Shown in pieces: positions 1 through 41,994 of a stretch of DNA of 64,000 bases. The position numbers and the translations under genes are program-made. This DNA comes from Paulinella micropora (taxonomy: Eukaryota > Cercozoa > Imbricatea > Euglyphida). Position 1 is the stretch's first letter. Each line of letters starts with the position of its first letter. The notes under the pieces are model-generated. The model was not told where the DNA came from. It was given only the letters and a program-made list of their open reading frames with translations, and ran no database searches. The DNA lies in NCBI GenBank assembly GCA_009731375.1, contig BJOX01000029.1, forward strand, positions 305,454-369,453, given 5' to 3'.

Positions 1-372
1 NNNNNNNNNNNNNNNNNNNNNNNNNNNNNNNNNNNNNNNNNNNNNNNNNNNNNNNNNNNNNNNNNNNNNNNNNNNNNNNNNNNNNNNNNNNNNNNNNNNN
101 NNNNNNNNNNNNNNNNNNNNNNNNNNNNNNNNNNNNNNNNNNNNNNNNNNNNNNNNNNNNNNNNNNNNNNNNNNNNNNNNNNNNNNNNNNNNNNNNNNNN
201 NNNNNNNNNNNNNNNNNNNNNNNNNNNNNNNNNNNNNNNNNNNNNNNNNNNNNNNNNNNNNNNNNNNNNNNNNNNNNNNNNNNNNNNNNNNNNNNNNNNN
301 NNNNNNNNNNNNNNNNNNNNNNNNNNNNNNNNNNNNNNNNNNNNNNNNNNNNNNNNNNNNNNNNNNNNNNNN
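1..372. other. assembly gap
   Basis: All N. The missing 3' exons of the dipeptidyl peptidase gene (the catalytic Asp and His) could lie here or to the left of the window. Confidence 0.95.
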
Positions 373-505
373 ACACAACAACATAGCCTCGGAACCAACA
401 CAACAACATAGCCTCGGAGCCAACACAACGACATAGCCTCGAAACCAGTGGGAAGAGGCCCAACCACCTCCTCTTCCCGTGGGGTGCCATACTGTGCACC
501 TGTCC

Positions 506-510
<5 letters not shown>
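373..510. repeat. short tandem repeat of about 27 bp plus unique tail
   Basis: Three imperfect units built around ACATAGCCTCGGAACCAACA stand at 373-450, followed by unique sequence to about 510. On the minus strand a frame reads GFEAMSLCW, which could be an exon edge continuing after the GWSYG exon of the peptidase gene, but no convincing acceptor is visible. I leave it as a repeat. Confidence 0.4.
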
Positions 511-568
<58 letters not shown>

Positions 569-706
569 TAATTTATATACATATATATAGATATTTATCT
601 ATATTACATATATATATATATCATACATATATATATGCATATAATATATATATATATATATATTTATGTAATATACATATATATATTATATTATTATATT
701 ATATTA

Positions 707-770
<64 letters not shown>
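511..770. repeat. AAT/TA/ATT microsatellite
   Basis: An AAT array changes into TA-rich sequence and then into an ATT array that runs directly into the 5'-truncated SINE. Confidence 0.9.
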
Positions 771-771
<1 letters not shown>

Positions 772-1007
772 CATCTGGGCCCTGTCGCCAGTTCGATTCC
801 CGGTGGTGCCACCAGTATTTTCATTGAACATACCGGTCCGTCTGGACCAGTATTTTCATTGAACATACCGGTCCGTCTGGAAGTGTTGGAACTGCCCTTG
901 CGGGGGAGTCATTAGAGCCTATCGTCAATTCTTCGTACTCCCCTCACGGGTGAGACGATGGAGGCGCATGTGCAGAAATGCATCAGCCATTGACAGAGAA
1001 GCACTAT
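771..1007 (+). mobile_element. tRNA-derived SINE, 5'-truncated copy (copy 1)
   Basis: This copy starts within the tRNA-like head just before the B-box-like AGTTCGATTCC, continues through two tandem units of CCAGTATTTTCATTGAACAT, and ends with the body that closes in GACAGAGAAGCACTAT followed by an ATT tail. The full-length copies at 7478 and 11721 show that the A-box half is missing here, as expected for 5' truncation during LINE-type retrotransposition. It lies downstream of the last visible exon of the peptidase gene. Confidence 0.8.
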
Positions 1008-1235
1008 GATTATTATTATTATTATTATTTATTATTATTATTATTATTTATTATTGCTATTATTAGGGAGTACATAGGCCATTGGTCCTTTTCAATGGGC
1101 TGATTGGTATAAAGCTCCTAGAGTAATGTTCTATGCCGTCACTTCCTTTATTCCACCGATTGGTGTGGAGACTTTCCTTATGGAATGGAGGACTGGATGC
1201 ACATGACCTTTTGGCTCAGCAAAAGGCAGGAGATA

Positions 1236-1327
<92 letters not shown>

Positions 1328-1330
1328 TGA
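1008..1330. other. ATT arrays around about 165 bp of unique sequence
   Basis: Unique sequence at about 1065-1238 lies between ATT arrays. I tested the minus strand for the exon that should follow the GWSYG exon (a GGF/GGY start is expected) and found no match. Its identity is unknown. Confidence 0.5.
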
Positions 1331-1337
1331 ATGTGTC

Positions 1338-1373
1338 ATCATATGACCAGCAATATACCCCCACACGGGACGT

Positions 1374-1374
<1 letters not shown>
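1338..1374 (-). repeat. donor-side copy of the GWSYG exon
   Basis: This partial copy of exon 1419-1458 lies downstream of it in the gene's direction. It reads [10 protein letters not shown], so the catalytic context is changed (G to C) and the donor is degraded. Confidence 0.75.
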
Positions 1375-30991
<29,617 letters not shown>

Positions 30992-31685
30992 CTACATGTA
31001 TGTATGTATGTATGTATGTATGTATGTTATGTTATGTATGTATGTATGTATGTTATGTACGTATGTATGTATGTATGTATGTATGTATGTATGTTATGTA
31101 TGTATGTATGTATGTATGTATGTATGTATGTATGTTATGTATGTATGTATGTATGTATGTTATGTATGTTATGTATGTTATGTATGTATGTATGTATGTA
31201 TGTATGTTATGTATGTTATGTATGTATGTATATTATGTATGTTATGTTATGTTATGTATGTATGTTATGTATGTATGTTATGTATGTATGTTATGTATGC
31301 ATGTATGCATGTATGTGTGTATGTATGTATGTATGTATGTATGTATGTATGTATGTATGTATGTATGTATGTATGTATGATATGTATGTTATGTATGTAT
31401 GTATGTATGTATGTATGTATGTATGCATGCATGCATGCATGCATGCATGTATGTATGTATGTATGTATGTATGTATGTAGGTATGTATGTAGGTATGTTA
31501 TGTATGTTATGTATGTTATGTATGTATGTTATGTATGTATGATCTGCATGTTATGTTATGTATGCATGTATGTATGCATGTATGCATGCATGTATGTATG
31601 TATGTATGTATGTATGTATGTGTGTGTATGTATGTATGTATGTATGTATGTATGTATGTATGTATGTGTGTTTGCATTCATGCAT
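30992..31685. repeat. GTAT/GTTAT array
   Basis: About 690 bp of GTAT with GTTAT and GCAT variants upstream of the first placed peptidase exon. All open frames here are low-complexity. Confidence 0.95.
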
Positions 31686-31745
31686 GCTATATGTATATAA
31701 ACGAGAACATTTAGATTGGCAGAGTTGGGGGGGGGNNNNNNNNNN

Positions 31746-32024
31746 GACAAGGCAGACAGGTAGAGAGATGAATTAAAACGTAGGTAGGGATAGATAGGTT
31801 GGTTGATAGGTTGATTAGCAGGAAGGTATAGCAATAAATAGAAAAGCAAACGAAATGTAGGTAGGTAGGTAGATAGATGGGTAGGTAGGAAGGCAAGCAG
31901 ATAATTAGGTACATAGGAAGATATAGATAGATAGACAGATAGATTGATAAATAGATAGATAGATAGATGGATAGATAGATAGATAGAGAGATAGAGAGAT
32001 GGATAGATAGAGAGATAGATAGAG

Positions 32025-32055
<31 letters not shown>

Positions 32056-32168
32056 AAGAAAGAAAGAAAGATAGATAGAAAGATAGAAAGATAGATAGAA
32101 AGAAAGAAAGAAAGAAAGAAAAAAAGAAAGAAAAAAAGAAAGAAAGAGAGAAAGAAAGAAAGAGAGAG

Positions 32169-32203
<35 letters not shown>

Positions 32204-32401
32204 AGAAGAAGAAGAAGAAGAAGAAGAAGAAGAAGAAGAAGAAGAAGAAGAAGAAGAAGAAGAAGAAGAAGAAGGAGGAGGAGGAGGAGGAGGAGAAGAA
32301 GGAGAAGAAGAAGAAGAAGAAGAAGAAGAAGAAGAAGAAGAAGAAGAAGAAGAAGAAGAAGAAGAAGAAGAAGAAGAAGAAGAAGAAGAAGAAGAAGAAG
32401 A
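31746..32401. repeat. GGTA/GATA, GAAA and GAA arrays
   Basis: The array unit shifts stepwise from GATA to GAAA to GAA/GGA over 600 bp and ends exactly at the kelch fragment. Confidence 0.95.
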
Positions 32402-32586
32402 TATCGTAAAACAGGTTTTGATCTCATAATCGACTTCTATTTCTTCATCTTGACATCCCCCAATCGCGTATATGACATCATCCAACACCGCGCTTGCCAT
32501 GAAATCCCGTGCCGTGGCCATGTGTGTCACAACTGACCACCAGTCCTCTTTTGGGTCTACCTCTCACACTGAAAAGTCTACTCCTA
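32402..32586 (-). pseudogene. fragment of the kelch gene inserted in a GAA array
   Basis: About 185 bp on the minus strand, estimated 93-95% identical to 39392-39581 and reading HMATARDFMASAVLDDVIYA. It has small indels in its first part, and GAA-type arrays directly flank it on both sides. It is a partial copy of kelch repeats 1-2, too short to work. Confidence 0.88.
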
Positions 32587-33140
32587 GGAGAAGACGAAGA
32601 AAAAGAAGAAGAAGAAGAAGAAGAAGAAGAAGAAGAAGAAGAAGAAGAAGAAGAAGAAGAGAGGAGGAGGGTGAGGGGAGGAAACCGATAGATAGATAGA
32701 TAGTTTATCTAGGAGCGTCGATAGCCAAAACGCCATAGGCGTCCTACCAGGAGGCATCCTCGGCTCAGGCCTGCCTTCGCCTTTCTGGCTACCCCCCCCC
32801 CCCCCCCCCCCCCGGNNNNNNNNNNGGGTAAGTACATTTTACGGGAGAGCTCAAAGGAAACACCAACCAACGCCACAGCTATCCATGGTGCAGCCTTGCG
32901 AGGTAGCCGACGGTGCAGTTTGCTCTAGGAGGGTTGGTCTTCATCGCCAATGTCCCACCCCCTCAACCAATTTTTCTTACATCGAGGGGAGGGACACCGT
33001 CCGGGATAGATAGATAGGTAACTGTTTTTTCTTATTCAGCCAACGGGAAAAACGATAAAAATAACCCGATAATGATGCAGAGTTTGCTATCATAACCGCG
33101 TTAAGTTTATGTTTTAACCCGAATTACAGCTTCAACATAA
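32587..33140. other. GAA array, short dispersed repeats and unique sequence
   Basis: GAA array (32585-32660), a copy of repeat D at about 32701-32752, a poly-C tract with a 10-N gap (32816-32825), then unique sequence. The 45 bp or so ending CCGGGATAGATAG (32966-33013) recur at about 33650-33697. No gene seen. Confidence 0.7.
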
Positions 33141-33181
33141 AGAGTGGAGAGCAGAACGTATTACACAAATCGCAAAACACG

Positions 33182-33227
<46 letters not shown>

Positions 33228-33255
33228 TATGTACCTGTATATCTATCTATCTACA

Positions 33256-33313
<58 letters not shown>

Positions 33314-33323
33314 CATATCTATA

Positions 33324-33380
<57 letters not shown>

Positions 33381-33399
33381 CTTTTAGCCTAGCCTAGCC

Positions 33400-33477
<78 letters not shown>

Positions 33478-33688
33478 CAGATACGAAAAAATAAGGCAGG
33501 AAATTTTCTAAAATTTATGGCGTACGGCGGGGTACGGCCGTACGCCAGTACCGGAACTAGAAACAGGCTTGTCTTCAAGTAGATCGACTGTATACAACTG
33601 AGTTTGCTGAATGTTGGTATTTTCTGATGACCAAGGGACAGATAGATAGACCAATTTTTCTTACATCGAGGGGAGGGACACCCTCCGG

Positions 33689-33729
<41 letters not shown>

Positions 33730-33786
33730 GTAGGTAGGTAGATAGGTAGATAGGTAGGTAGGTAGGTAGGTAGGTAGATAGGTGGG

Positions 33787-33844
<58 letters not shown>

Positions 33845-33863
33845 TACAGATCATATAGCCTAC
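33141..33863. repeat. CTA/CTAT and TAG arrays, unique block, GATA arrays
   Basis: CTA and CTAT arrays (33181-33380), a TAG array (33400-33476), about 170 bp unique with the palindromic GTACGGCGGGGTACGGCCGT, then GATA arrays. No gene supported. Confidence 0.75.
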
Positions 33864-33914
33864 CTCCCACAAATTTAGCAAATAAGACGTTTGCATGCTC
33901 GTGATTGGATTCCC
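33864..33914 (-). CDS. candidate upstream exon of the peptidase gene
   Basis: 51 bp with an acceptor (TGCAG|GGG) and a donor (GTAGGC) in array-rich surroundings. In the frame [16 protein letters not shown] its leaving phase (1) fits the entering phase of exon 30807-30991. Another frame ([17 protein letters not shown]) is also open, and no family match backs it. Confidence 0.3.
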
Positions 33915-33924
33915 CTGCATTCAC

Positions 33925-34045
33925 ACATACATACATACATACATACAGACATACGTACATACGTACGTACATACACATATACATACAGACATACATACAT
34001 GCATGCATGCATGCATGCATGCATACATACATATATAATAGATAA

Positions 34046-34081
<36 letters not shown>

Positions 34082-34082
34082 G

Positions 34083-34133
<51 letters not shown>

Positions 34134-34176
34134 GCAGGTAGGCAGGCAGGCAGGATGGCAGATAGATAGATAGATA
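33925..34176. repeat. CATA/CATG and GATA arrays
   Basis: CATA, then CATG, then GATA with GGCA variants, abutting dispersed repeat C. Confidence 0.92.
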
Positions 34177-34549
34177 GATGAGATATCGACTAATGACAGA
34201 AAAAAGGAGCTTCTGATTTCGTCAACCAAGGAAGTCTGTGGATAAAGTATTAACCCGATGCCCAGCTAAGCCGTGATGTTTGCACGGAAGGGACTGATAC
34301 AGGCGATACCAAAGGTCCCTAGTACCAGGCGGGGCCAGGGCTCGTTCCATAAAGCGCCCCTTGCAGAACGAGCTCCCACCTCCATTACAGAGGACCCAGT
34401 GAGCAGATGGAGTTTCGAGACTGTCCGACAGTCTAGTATAAACCGACAGAGCACTGTGGGTTTTATTCCGGGCTCAACAAGCGAGAAAGGGCACCCTAAG
34501 GGAACAGGATTGTGTTTCCCGTCGCTATTTCGGCATGTGACTTATAGGC
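34177..34549 (-). repeat. dispersed repeat family C, copy 2
   Basis: Inverted near-identical copy of 18193-18563. The GATA side of the element again abuts a GATA array, here on its left. Confidence 0.85.
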
Positions 34550-34639
34550 GTATGGCTAGGCACACATAAGGCACCCCACCACGGGCCCAGCACACCCACA
34601 CCATCCCCTAATTCTCTGTCTGTCGACAGATGGCACCCA

Positions 34640-34643
34640 TTTC

Positions 34644-34710
<67 letters not shown>

Positions 34711-34764
34711 GTAGATAGGTAGGTAGGTAGGTAAGGAAGGTAGGTAGGTAGGTAGGTAGGTAGG

Positions 34765-34797
<33 letters not shown>

Positions 34798-34806
34798 GGA
34801 AAGATT

Positions 34807-34863
<57 letters not shown>

Positions 34864-35100
34864 CATGAATAAGACCGCTGTTTCTGGTATTCTCGTCTTC
34901 CCAACGCTGTTTTCTCTTTCCTTGCCACCTAATGTATACATGATGTTATATGCCTGTTTGTATAATCCAAAAACTATATCTTCATCTATCTTTTCTTCTT
35001 GTCCTTCTTGTCTCCACTTTGTTTTTCTGATCAGATCAGACCTTATCTTCACTTACCTTCACTTTTTCTCAGCTTAATTTGCTATCGTTAAGTCATCTTG
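34640..35100. other. GATA/GGTA array then unique sequence
   Basis: Array at 34646-34862, followed by about 230 bp of unique sequence with open but unconvincing frames on both strands. No supported gene. Confidence 0.6.
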
Positions 35101-35480
35101 AGGTAATCTTGATGTCATGCATGCAGACCTGGACAGCTGTGCCGATGCAGACTGTGCATAAGACCTCGACAGGGGTGCACATGAAGAGGGTGTGTTCCTG
35201 GTCAGCACTTGCGCAGTCCACGCTGCACGCAGTACATAAAACATACACACTGAACATATATAAATAGATCAATACGTCATGTAGATCAATAGATCAAATA
35301 GATGAATGATCAATCAGAGCAATCGATCGATTGATCAATGGATCAGGAGTTGAAAAGAGGGAAGACAAAAGTAGTACTCACCAGGTCTATGCACGAGGAC
35401 ATTGCCCTGCAGTGCTGGTCTAGTAGATCTGACTGCCCATCCAGCCCTCAGCGATGTCTTCAATCGAAGCATGTACTGTT
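35077..35480 (-). CDS. two candidate exons, possible mitochondrial presequence
   Basis: About 35382-35478 reads MLRLKTSLRAGWAVRST onward and ends at a good donor (GTGAGT). About 35077-35222 starts at GTGCAG and reads SCAPLSRSYAQSASAQLS in a phase that fits. Arg-rich, acid-free sequence followed by RSYAQSAS looks like a mitochondrial presequence and cleavage site. The frame meets a stop near 35077 unless a donor is used first. Other frames are open in places. No family recognised. Confidence 0.25.
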
Positions 35481-35639
35481 GAGCCTAAAATTTCAGCCTC
35501 ATTCAGTTTAGAGTGATGCAGAGAGCAGATATGATGGAAGAATGAAGTAAGACAGATATAATACAAAGATGCAAACGTTGGAAACGTAGTTCTGGAGGTG
35601 CAAAATTTGTCCACTCCCCGCAAATCTGACCATTTTATT

Positions 35640-36240
<601 letters not shown>

Positions 36241-36455
36241 ATTAACTAAACCAGTGGCAAGTTGGTGTGTGGCTTTCGACTCGTATGTGTATACCCCCCA
36301 GATATACGCCACTTCCAGAAAATAATCCAGTCAACTCGTGCCGATTCGAGACGCCGAGCTTGCTCACTGCACTATATGATCCAGAGGCTCAAAAACAAAA
36401 AATACAGATAGAGGAAAAGAGAGCCAGAGGACGTGGACTGTAGTGGTCAACAACG

Positions 36456-36486
<31 letters not shown>

Positions 36487-36541
36487 ACAATGTTGTTGTT
36501 AACGTTGTTGTTAACGTTGTTGTTAACGTTGTTGTTGTTGT

Positions 36542-36621
<80 letters not shown>

Positions 36622-37060
36622 GAATTTAATAATAATAATAAATTTTAAATAAAATTATTAAAGTGCAAGATGGTGTTGTTGTTGTTGTAGTTGTTGTTGT
36701 TGTTGTTGTTGTTAATTTGGTAATAATAAAATTTTAAACAAAATGATCAAAGTGCAAGATGGTGTGTGGCTACGGCCTTCACTTGCCACTTTCATCCCCG
36801 GCCGACGGGACGCCAGAGCCTGCTAAAAACTATAGATCTCTAGTGCTCAGAAACAAATAAAATGTTGTTGTTATTGTTGAATTTAATTAAAGTAATTAAA
36901 CCAATTGCATGATGGCATGGCTAACGGCATTCGAGCGCCACTTAAAGACAAGTAATAAATGTCTAATCATCGCCAGCCGACTCGGGACGCCAGAGCTTGC
37001 TCGCTGTACCACAGGACTCTGGAGCTCAGCAACAAAAAATGTAGATAGTGGGAAAAAAAG
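36241..37060 (-). repeat. repeat family E, three diverged copies, between GTT arrays
   Basis: Copies of about 130 bp lie at about 36245-36400, 36735-36860 and 36895-37040, and a fourth at about 37745-37835. Common features are GATGGTGTGTGGC, CGGGACGCCAGAGC and a closing GCTCAG.AACAAA. On the minus strand CTCGAATCGGC resembles a tRNA B box, so a worn tRNA-type SINE is possible. Each copy ends against a GTT array. Confidence 0.6.
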
Positions 37061-37495
37061 TGCAGAAGAGCATGCACTATAGTAGAACAACAACAATAGA
37101 GGGAGAAGAGGAATCGAAAGTCATCGAAGAGACAAGACAAGCCATGGGAAGAGAACTAGTCCGCAGAGAAGGGAGAAGAGGAAGAGAGAGAGAGAGGATG
37201 GAGGGGGAGGAGAGGCTCGCCGTGGCCCATGAGAAAACAGTCTGAGCAACAAGTTAGATGCTCACGTGTGAAACTAAAGTCATAGTATGGGGCTAGCAGA
37301 CACCAGCAATTAGGAGGCCGAACGAAAGAGCTTTCTAGATAATCTTCAGAGCCAGAGCAAAAGAGGCGAGGGAACATAGCCTAGCATTCGCACAAGTGGT
37401 GGACGCCCGCCCCATGGCCGTCTCCGGTATCCTGCAATGGCCTGGGCCCAGCTTGTGAACCTAGGGCTATGAAGCCAACGCAACAAGAAACATGA
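37061..37495. other. unique sequence without a recognised gene
   Basis: 430 bp of normal-complexity DNA. Short open frames occur on both strands, but none shows a family motif. Confidence 0.6.
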
Positions 37496-37565
37496 ACAAT
37501 ATAGGGGGTGTTGTTGTTGTTGTTGTTCTTGTTCTTGTTGTTGTTGTTGCTGCTGCTGCTGCTGC

Positions 37566-37599
<34 letters not shown>

Positions 37600-37608
37600 C
37601 AATTTACG

Positions 37609-37644
<36 letters not shown>

Positions 37645-37862
37645 CGTTGTCGTCGTCAGTCGTCGTCAGTCGTCGTCGTCGTCCAGCAACGACGACGACG
37701 ACGACGACGACTGACGACGATGAGGACGACTCTGCTGTTGAGTGCGGTTTAAGCCTCGCATAACGACCACTTACATCCCGGCACTAAGGACACCAGAGCC
37801 AGTTCATTGAGCTGTAGAACTCAGAGGCTCAAAACAAACATGTTTTTGTTGTTGTTGTTGTT

Positions 37863-37900
<38 letters not shown>

Positions 37901-38102
37901 CTTTTATTGAACAAGTTTTTTATACATGAAGAACGCTTGCTTTTCGTAGAGCTGAAAAGCAACAACAACAGCAACAACAATCAGCAACAACAGCTTCTAC
38001 TTCTACTTCTACTTCTACCTCTGCTACTACAACGAGCTACAACAACAGCTTCTACTTCTACTTCTACATCTACCTCTGGTACAACAACAACGACTACTAC
38101 TA

Positions 38103-38140
<38 letters not shown>

Positions 38141-38163
38141 ACACTACTACCTACTACTACTAT

Positions 38164-38241
<78 letters not shown>

Positions 38242-38302
38242 CACGACTACTACTTCTACTTCTATTACTACACTATTACTACTAATGCTACTACTACTAC
38301 TT

Positions 38303-38374
<72 letters not shown>

Positions 38375-38398
38375 TGGCTACTATTAGTACTAGCCATG

Positions 38399-38441
<43 letters not shown>

Positions 38442-38479
38442 AAGTAGAAGTAGTAGTAGTAGTATTAGTACTAGCCATG

Positions 38480-38528
<49 letters not shown>

Positions 38529-38530
38529 AA

Positions 38531-38582
<52 letters not shown>

Positions 38583-38583
38583 C

Positions 38584-38618
<35 letters not shown>

Positions 38619-38640
38619 CAGTAGTAGTGACTGACGAGAC
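37496..38640. repeat. GTT, CGT, ACT and AGT arrays with a large inverted repeat
   Basis: GTT/CGT arrays (37508-37715), repeat E copy 4, a GTT array, then an ACT array (38092-38368) that turns into an AGT array (38398-38632) around CCATGGCTACTATTAGTACT. The two halves are reverse complements over more than 200 bp. Open frames here are artefacts. Confidence 0.88.
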
Positions 38641-38696
38641 GCTCGTATACCTCTCCTTTTCCATGTCTTGGGTACAGGTAACCCGTCAACGTCCCT

Positions 38697-40197
38697 ATGC
38701 CGCCAAAACGCAAGAAACACAAAGCGAAACATGTCTCTTTCCTCTTCACTGCCCGTGCCCGGCCGTTCTCGTTTGCTGCGCGCAGCCTTGACGATGACGA
38801 CCCTGCTCCTGCCCGATCCGCTGCATCCTCCTCTCGTCACGTCTCAAACGACCCGCACGCCGTGGAGCTCTGCGAGTCCCTGCTGAGCCTCCACGAGCGT
38901 CTCAAGGGACTGGAAGAAGGCTGCTTCGCAAAAGAGGGCTGCTCGGATGTGTTTGAAGTGGCGCGCAACCGTGTGACCGGCAGCCTGACCGTCATGCGGT
39001 TGCGAGAGAACGCTAAGGGTCTGGATGCCGAGACCAGACAGGCCAGGGTGGACTTGGCCAACGCGATCGCGAAGAGCAAGGCAGATATTGCGGGGCTCGA
39101 GAAGGAAGTAGCTGCCATACAAGTAAAATCAAGGCCAGCGATCCAGATGACGCAGAGACACTCGGGGTGCAGCTGACGCATCTACTGCTTGCGCTTGGCA
39201 AGCACGAGAGGCTGGTACAGGAGCTGGAGAGCAAGAGCGAGGTGGAGGTCAAGGTGGAGGTTGAGCACGTAACTAGCACGTGACTACTCGCGTGGAGCTG
39301 CTGAAGGAGGAGACGGCGGCGGTGAAGAAGGAGACCAAGATGGTGCCAGTGCGTGATTCAAGTATCTATGTCTTGGGAGGATCAGCCGATAATGGGAGTA
39401 GACATTTCAGTGTGGAGAGGTACGACCCAAAAGAGGACTGGTCTACAGTTGTGACACACATGGCCACGGCACGGGATTTCATGGCAAGCGCGGTGTTGGA
39501 TGATGTCATATACGCGATTGGGGGTTGTCAAGATGAAGAAATAGACGACGATTATGAGATCAAAACCTGTTTTACGATAGAGGCATTTAACACGAGGAAA
39601 GGGAGCTGGCGCTCTCGGACGCAAGATCTTGGTCGCAGGAGGTGAGAACGAAAAGGACATCGTTCTCTCGTCGTTGGCTTGTTTTGATGTCGAAGCAAAC
39701 AGGTGGACAGAGTTGGCTCCGATGAGCTGCCCTCGTCATTGCGCTGCAGGAGCGGTGATGGGTGGCTTTTTCTACGTAGTAGGTGGCTGGAGTGATGGAA
39801 AACATCTGTGCAATGGAGAGAGGTACGACCAGGTGAGCAACAGTTGGAGCTCGATACCGCCTATGAAGCACAAACGAAGCCTTTGCGCAGCAGTGGTCTT
39901 GAGCGGATGCCTGTATGTCCTGGAGGTGTAACGGGAGTATTTTATCATCAGTGGAGCGCTTCGACCCGAGACGGAACCGGTGGGAACATGTTACTCCCAT
40001 GAGCTGCAGGCGAAAATGTCTCGCTGCCGCAGTGCTCCACGGCCGGATCTATGCCATAGGCGGCCGCGATGATGGCATCGAATTACTCGTTGACGCTTTG
40101 TCTTCAGTGGAGCGGTTCGATGTGACAACCAATCGCTGGGAGCCGGTGAGCTCGATGGCCGAAGCGCGGGGTTATTTACCTGCGGTGGTGGCGATGC
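38697..40197 (+). pseudogene. coiled-coil plus kelch-repeat sequence, frameshifted
   Basis: A basic start (MPPKRKKHKAKH) leads to a coiled-coil region (about residues 50-200) and then five to six kelch motifs: SIYVLGGSADNG, VIYAIGGCQ, LGRKILVAGGEN, FFYVVGGWSDG, a broken one near 39920, and RIYAIGGRDDG. Kelch repeats form a beta-propeller, usually a protein-binding platform. The frame breaks at about 39130, 39268, 39612 and 39925-39950, and the last motif is cut at about 40197. There are no introns, unlike the three neighbouring genes. Intronless plus frameshifted suggests a processed or decayed copy. Sequence errors are an alternative. The first two breaks are both repaired in frame by leaving out 11 nt that begin GTAA. 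Confidence 0.7.
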
Positions 40198-40206
40198 AGC
40201 CCCTTC

Positions 40207-40525
40207 CAACGGGACCGTTCGTACGACCCTCGAGCTCGCTCCCTTTCTTGCAGAGAAAGACAATCGTATGTCGTTAGTCGAGGTTGAAAGTCAATCGTAT
40301 GCCATCGTATCAATTCTACGGCATATCAAAGTCGAGAAAGTAGGGCTATTTACCGAGTCTGGTGCTCTGATCAGCGTCCAGACCCTTATCACATTATTTA
40401 ATTACCAAATGCTTACTCAGAAATCGTGAAAGATCAAAGGACCGTTCGTACGACCCTCGCTCCCTTTCTTGCTGAGAAAGACAATCGTATGTCTTTAGTT
40501 GAGATTGAAAGGCAATCATATGCCT
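40207..40525. repeat. partial duplication of about 90 bp
   Basis: GGACCGTTCGTACGACCCTC with the following 70 or so bases occurs at about 40210-40305 and again at 40438-40525. The first copy starts where the kelch homology ends. Confidence 0.8.
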
Positions 40526-41990
40526 TGTCTACACTGCAGGATTCGAACACGATCGATCTTAGGATGTGGAAAAACCCACTCCTAGAATGCGCTCATTTCT
40601 CGTTCGCTCAGGGTTGGCCAGGACGACAATGTCACTGTGATTTGTGACGTGTAGCCAAGGGTGTTTTTAAGCGCTACGTGCTGTGCACTCCCCGTCCTCC
40701 CTGCATAGCGAGAATGTGCGGTGTTCGCACTTTAGTTAGAGAATGTTGGTAATACGAACCAGAAAAATGGTAATAGCTAGAGAGCAGTTCATACGTACAA
40801 AGAGGCGTGGGTGGTGGGTACACCGTTGTTTCGCTATCAATGCAAGTTTTATATTAATACGAATTCACTCGTGGAAGTGATTCTTATTAACAAATCATGT
40901 GTATTATAAGATGAATTCTTATTACATTTTCGGTTTAGAAGAATACTTCCTGTTATCATTACAGAGTCACCGTTGGATCATAGTATAGGGTATTGGGGGA
41001 GCTTTGATGCTTGGACCCAATAGGACCCATGAGGCGTCGCCTCATAAGTCCAGAATTACAGTTTACTTATTAATAACCGTTGACAGGAGTGATGATGGTT
41101 GCCAGAATTTGACTTCCACTATGCTGTGGCATTCCTATTTAACAACTTGACCTCCCACATTAATAGCGTTGACCCGAATTTAAAACAGGAATTCAAGTAA
41201 CCGTCAAGTCGGAGGATTAGAAAAAGGTTCCTGCAAAATTTACCGAATTTCACGTGACTGGGAATTTATGGCAAATTAACCGTGCCAGGAATTGCACTTA
41301 TGGGTTACATCATTGTTAGTGTGCTTTTTAGGCATTTGTGCAGGATGCGGACTAAAAATAAATGTCACCGTGGCAGTGAGCCGCAAAACTTCCCGTTACT
41401 GGGATACTTCATTTTCGGGGATCCCAGTAACCTTGTTGTTGGGGGTTCAGTTCTGGCTCAGTACCCTTTATATTAATGGATAGAAGTGGTTGTTAGCACT
41501 GACTTCGTTAGGTTAGATCATTAAATTCTCTTCTGTCTAGTAAGGAGTGACCAAGTGTCGAGTCACACTACAGGTGACAGTAATTACTCGCAGGCGGCGG
41601 CACTGACAAACCGTCAGTTTCAACATTAGTAGACGGACCGTTTATGGCATCATTGTACAAGAGTGACAATGATCTTAGTTGGGTTTATAATCGCGTCCGG
41701 CAATTTCAACTTAATAACTAAATAAACTTGAAAAAACTGCAAAGTGCCCCCTAGGCCTACTCCGCGCTGCCGAGGCGGGGTCGGCAGCGCGGTGGTTGGC
41801 CAGTTGCATAGGTGCCCCCCCCTTCCCCGCCCGACCAAAACACCCCCCTGGCTACATCTATTACACCACCGCTCACTGCTCTGCCGGACCCGACTGAATC
41901 TTACTTACTATCTTAACAACTCAGTTCTGATTGAAGTCTGGCAGTGCACAAGTCTGGCAGTGCACAAAGACTGATTAATGAAAATGTTTG
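40526..41990. other. unique AT-rich sequence, no gene seen
   Basis: Almost 1.5 kb with little low-complexity DNA. Only short open frames without recognisable motifs are present. It could hold regulatory DNA or old transposon sequence. Confidence 0.6.
41762..41792. other. 12-bp perfect hairpin
   Basis: CCGCGCTGCCGA and TCGGCAGCGCGG are perfect reverse complements separated by 7 nt in an otherwise AT-rich region. Confidence 0.7.
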
Positions 41991-41994
41991 CGCC

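Noticed and set aside
41762-41792. Hairpin as a Rho-independent terminator
   Set aside because: The context is eukaryotic, no T run follows, and no gene ends here.
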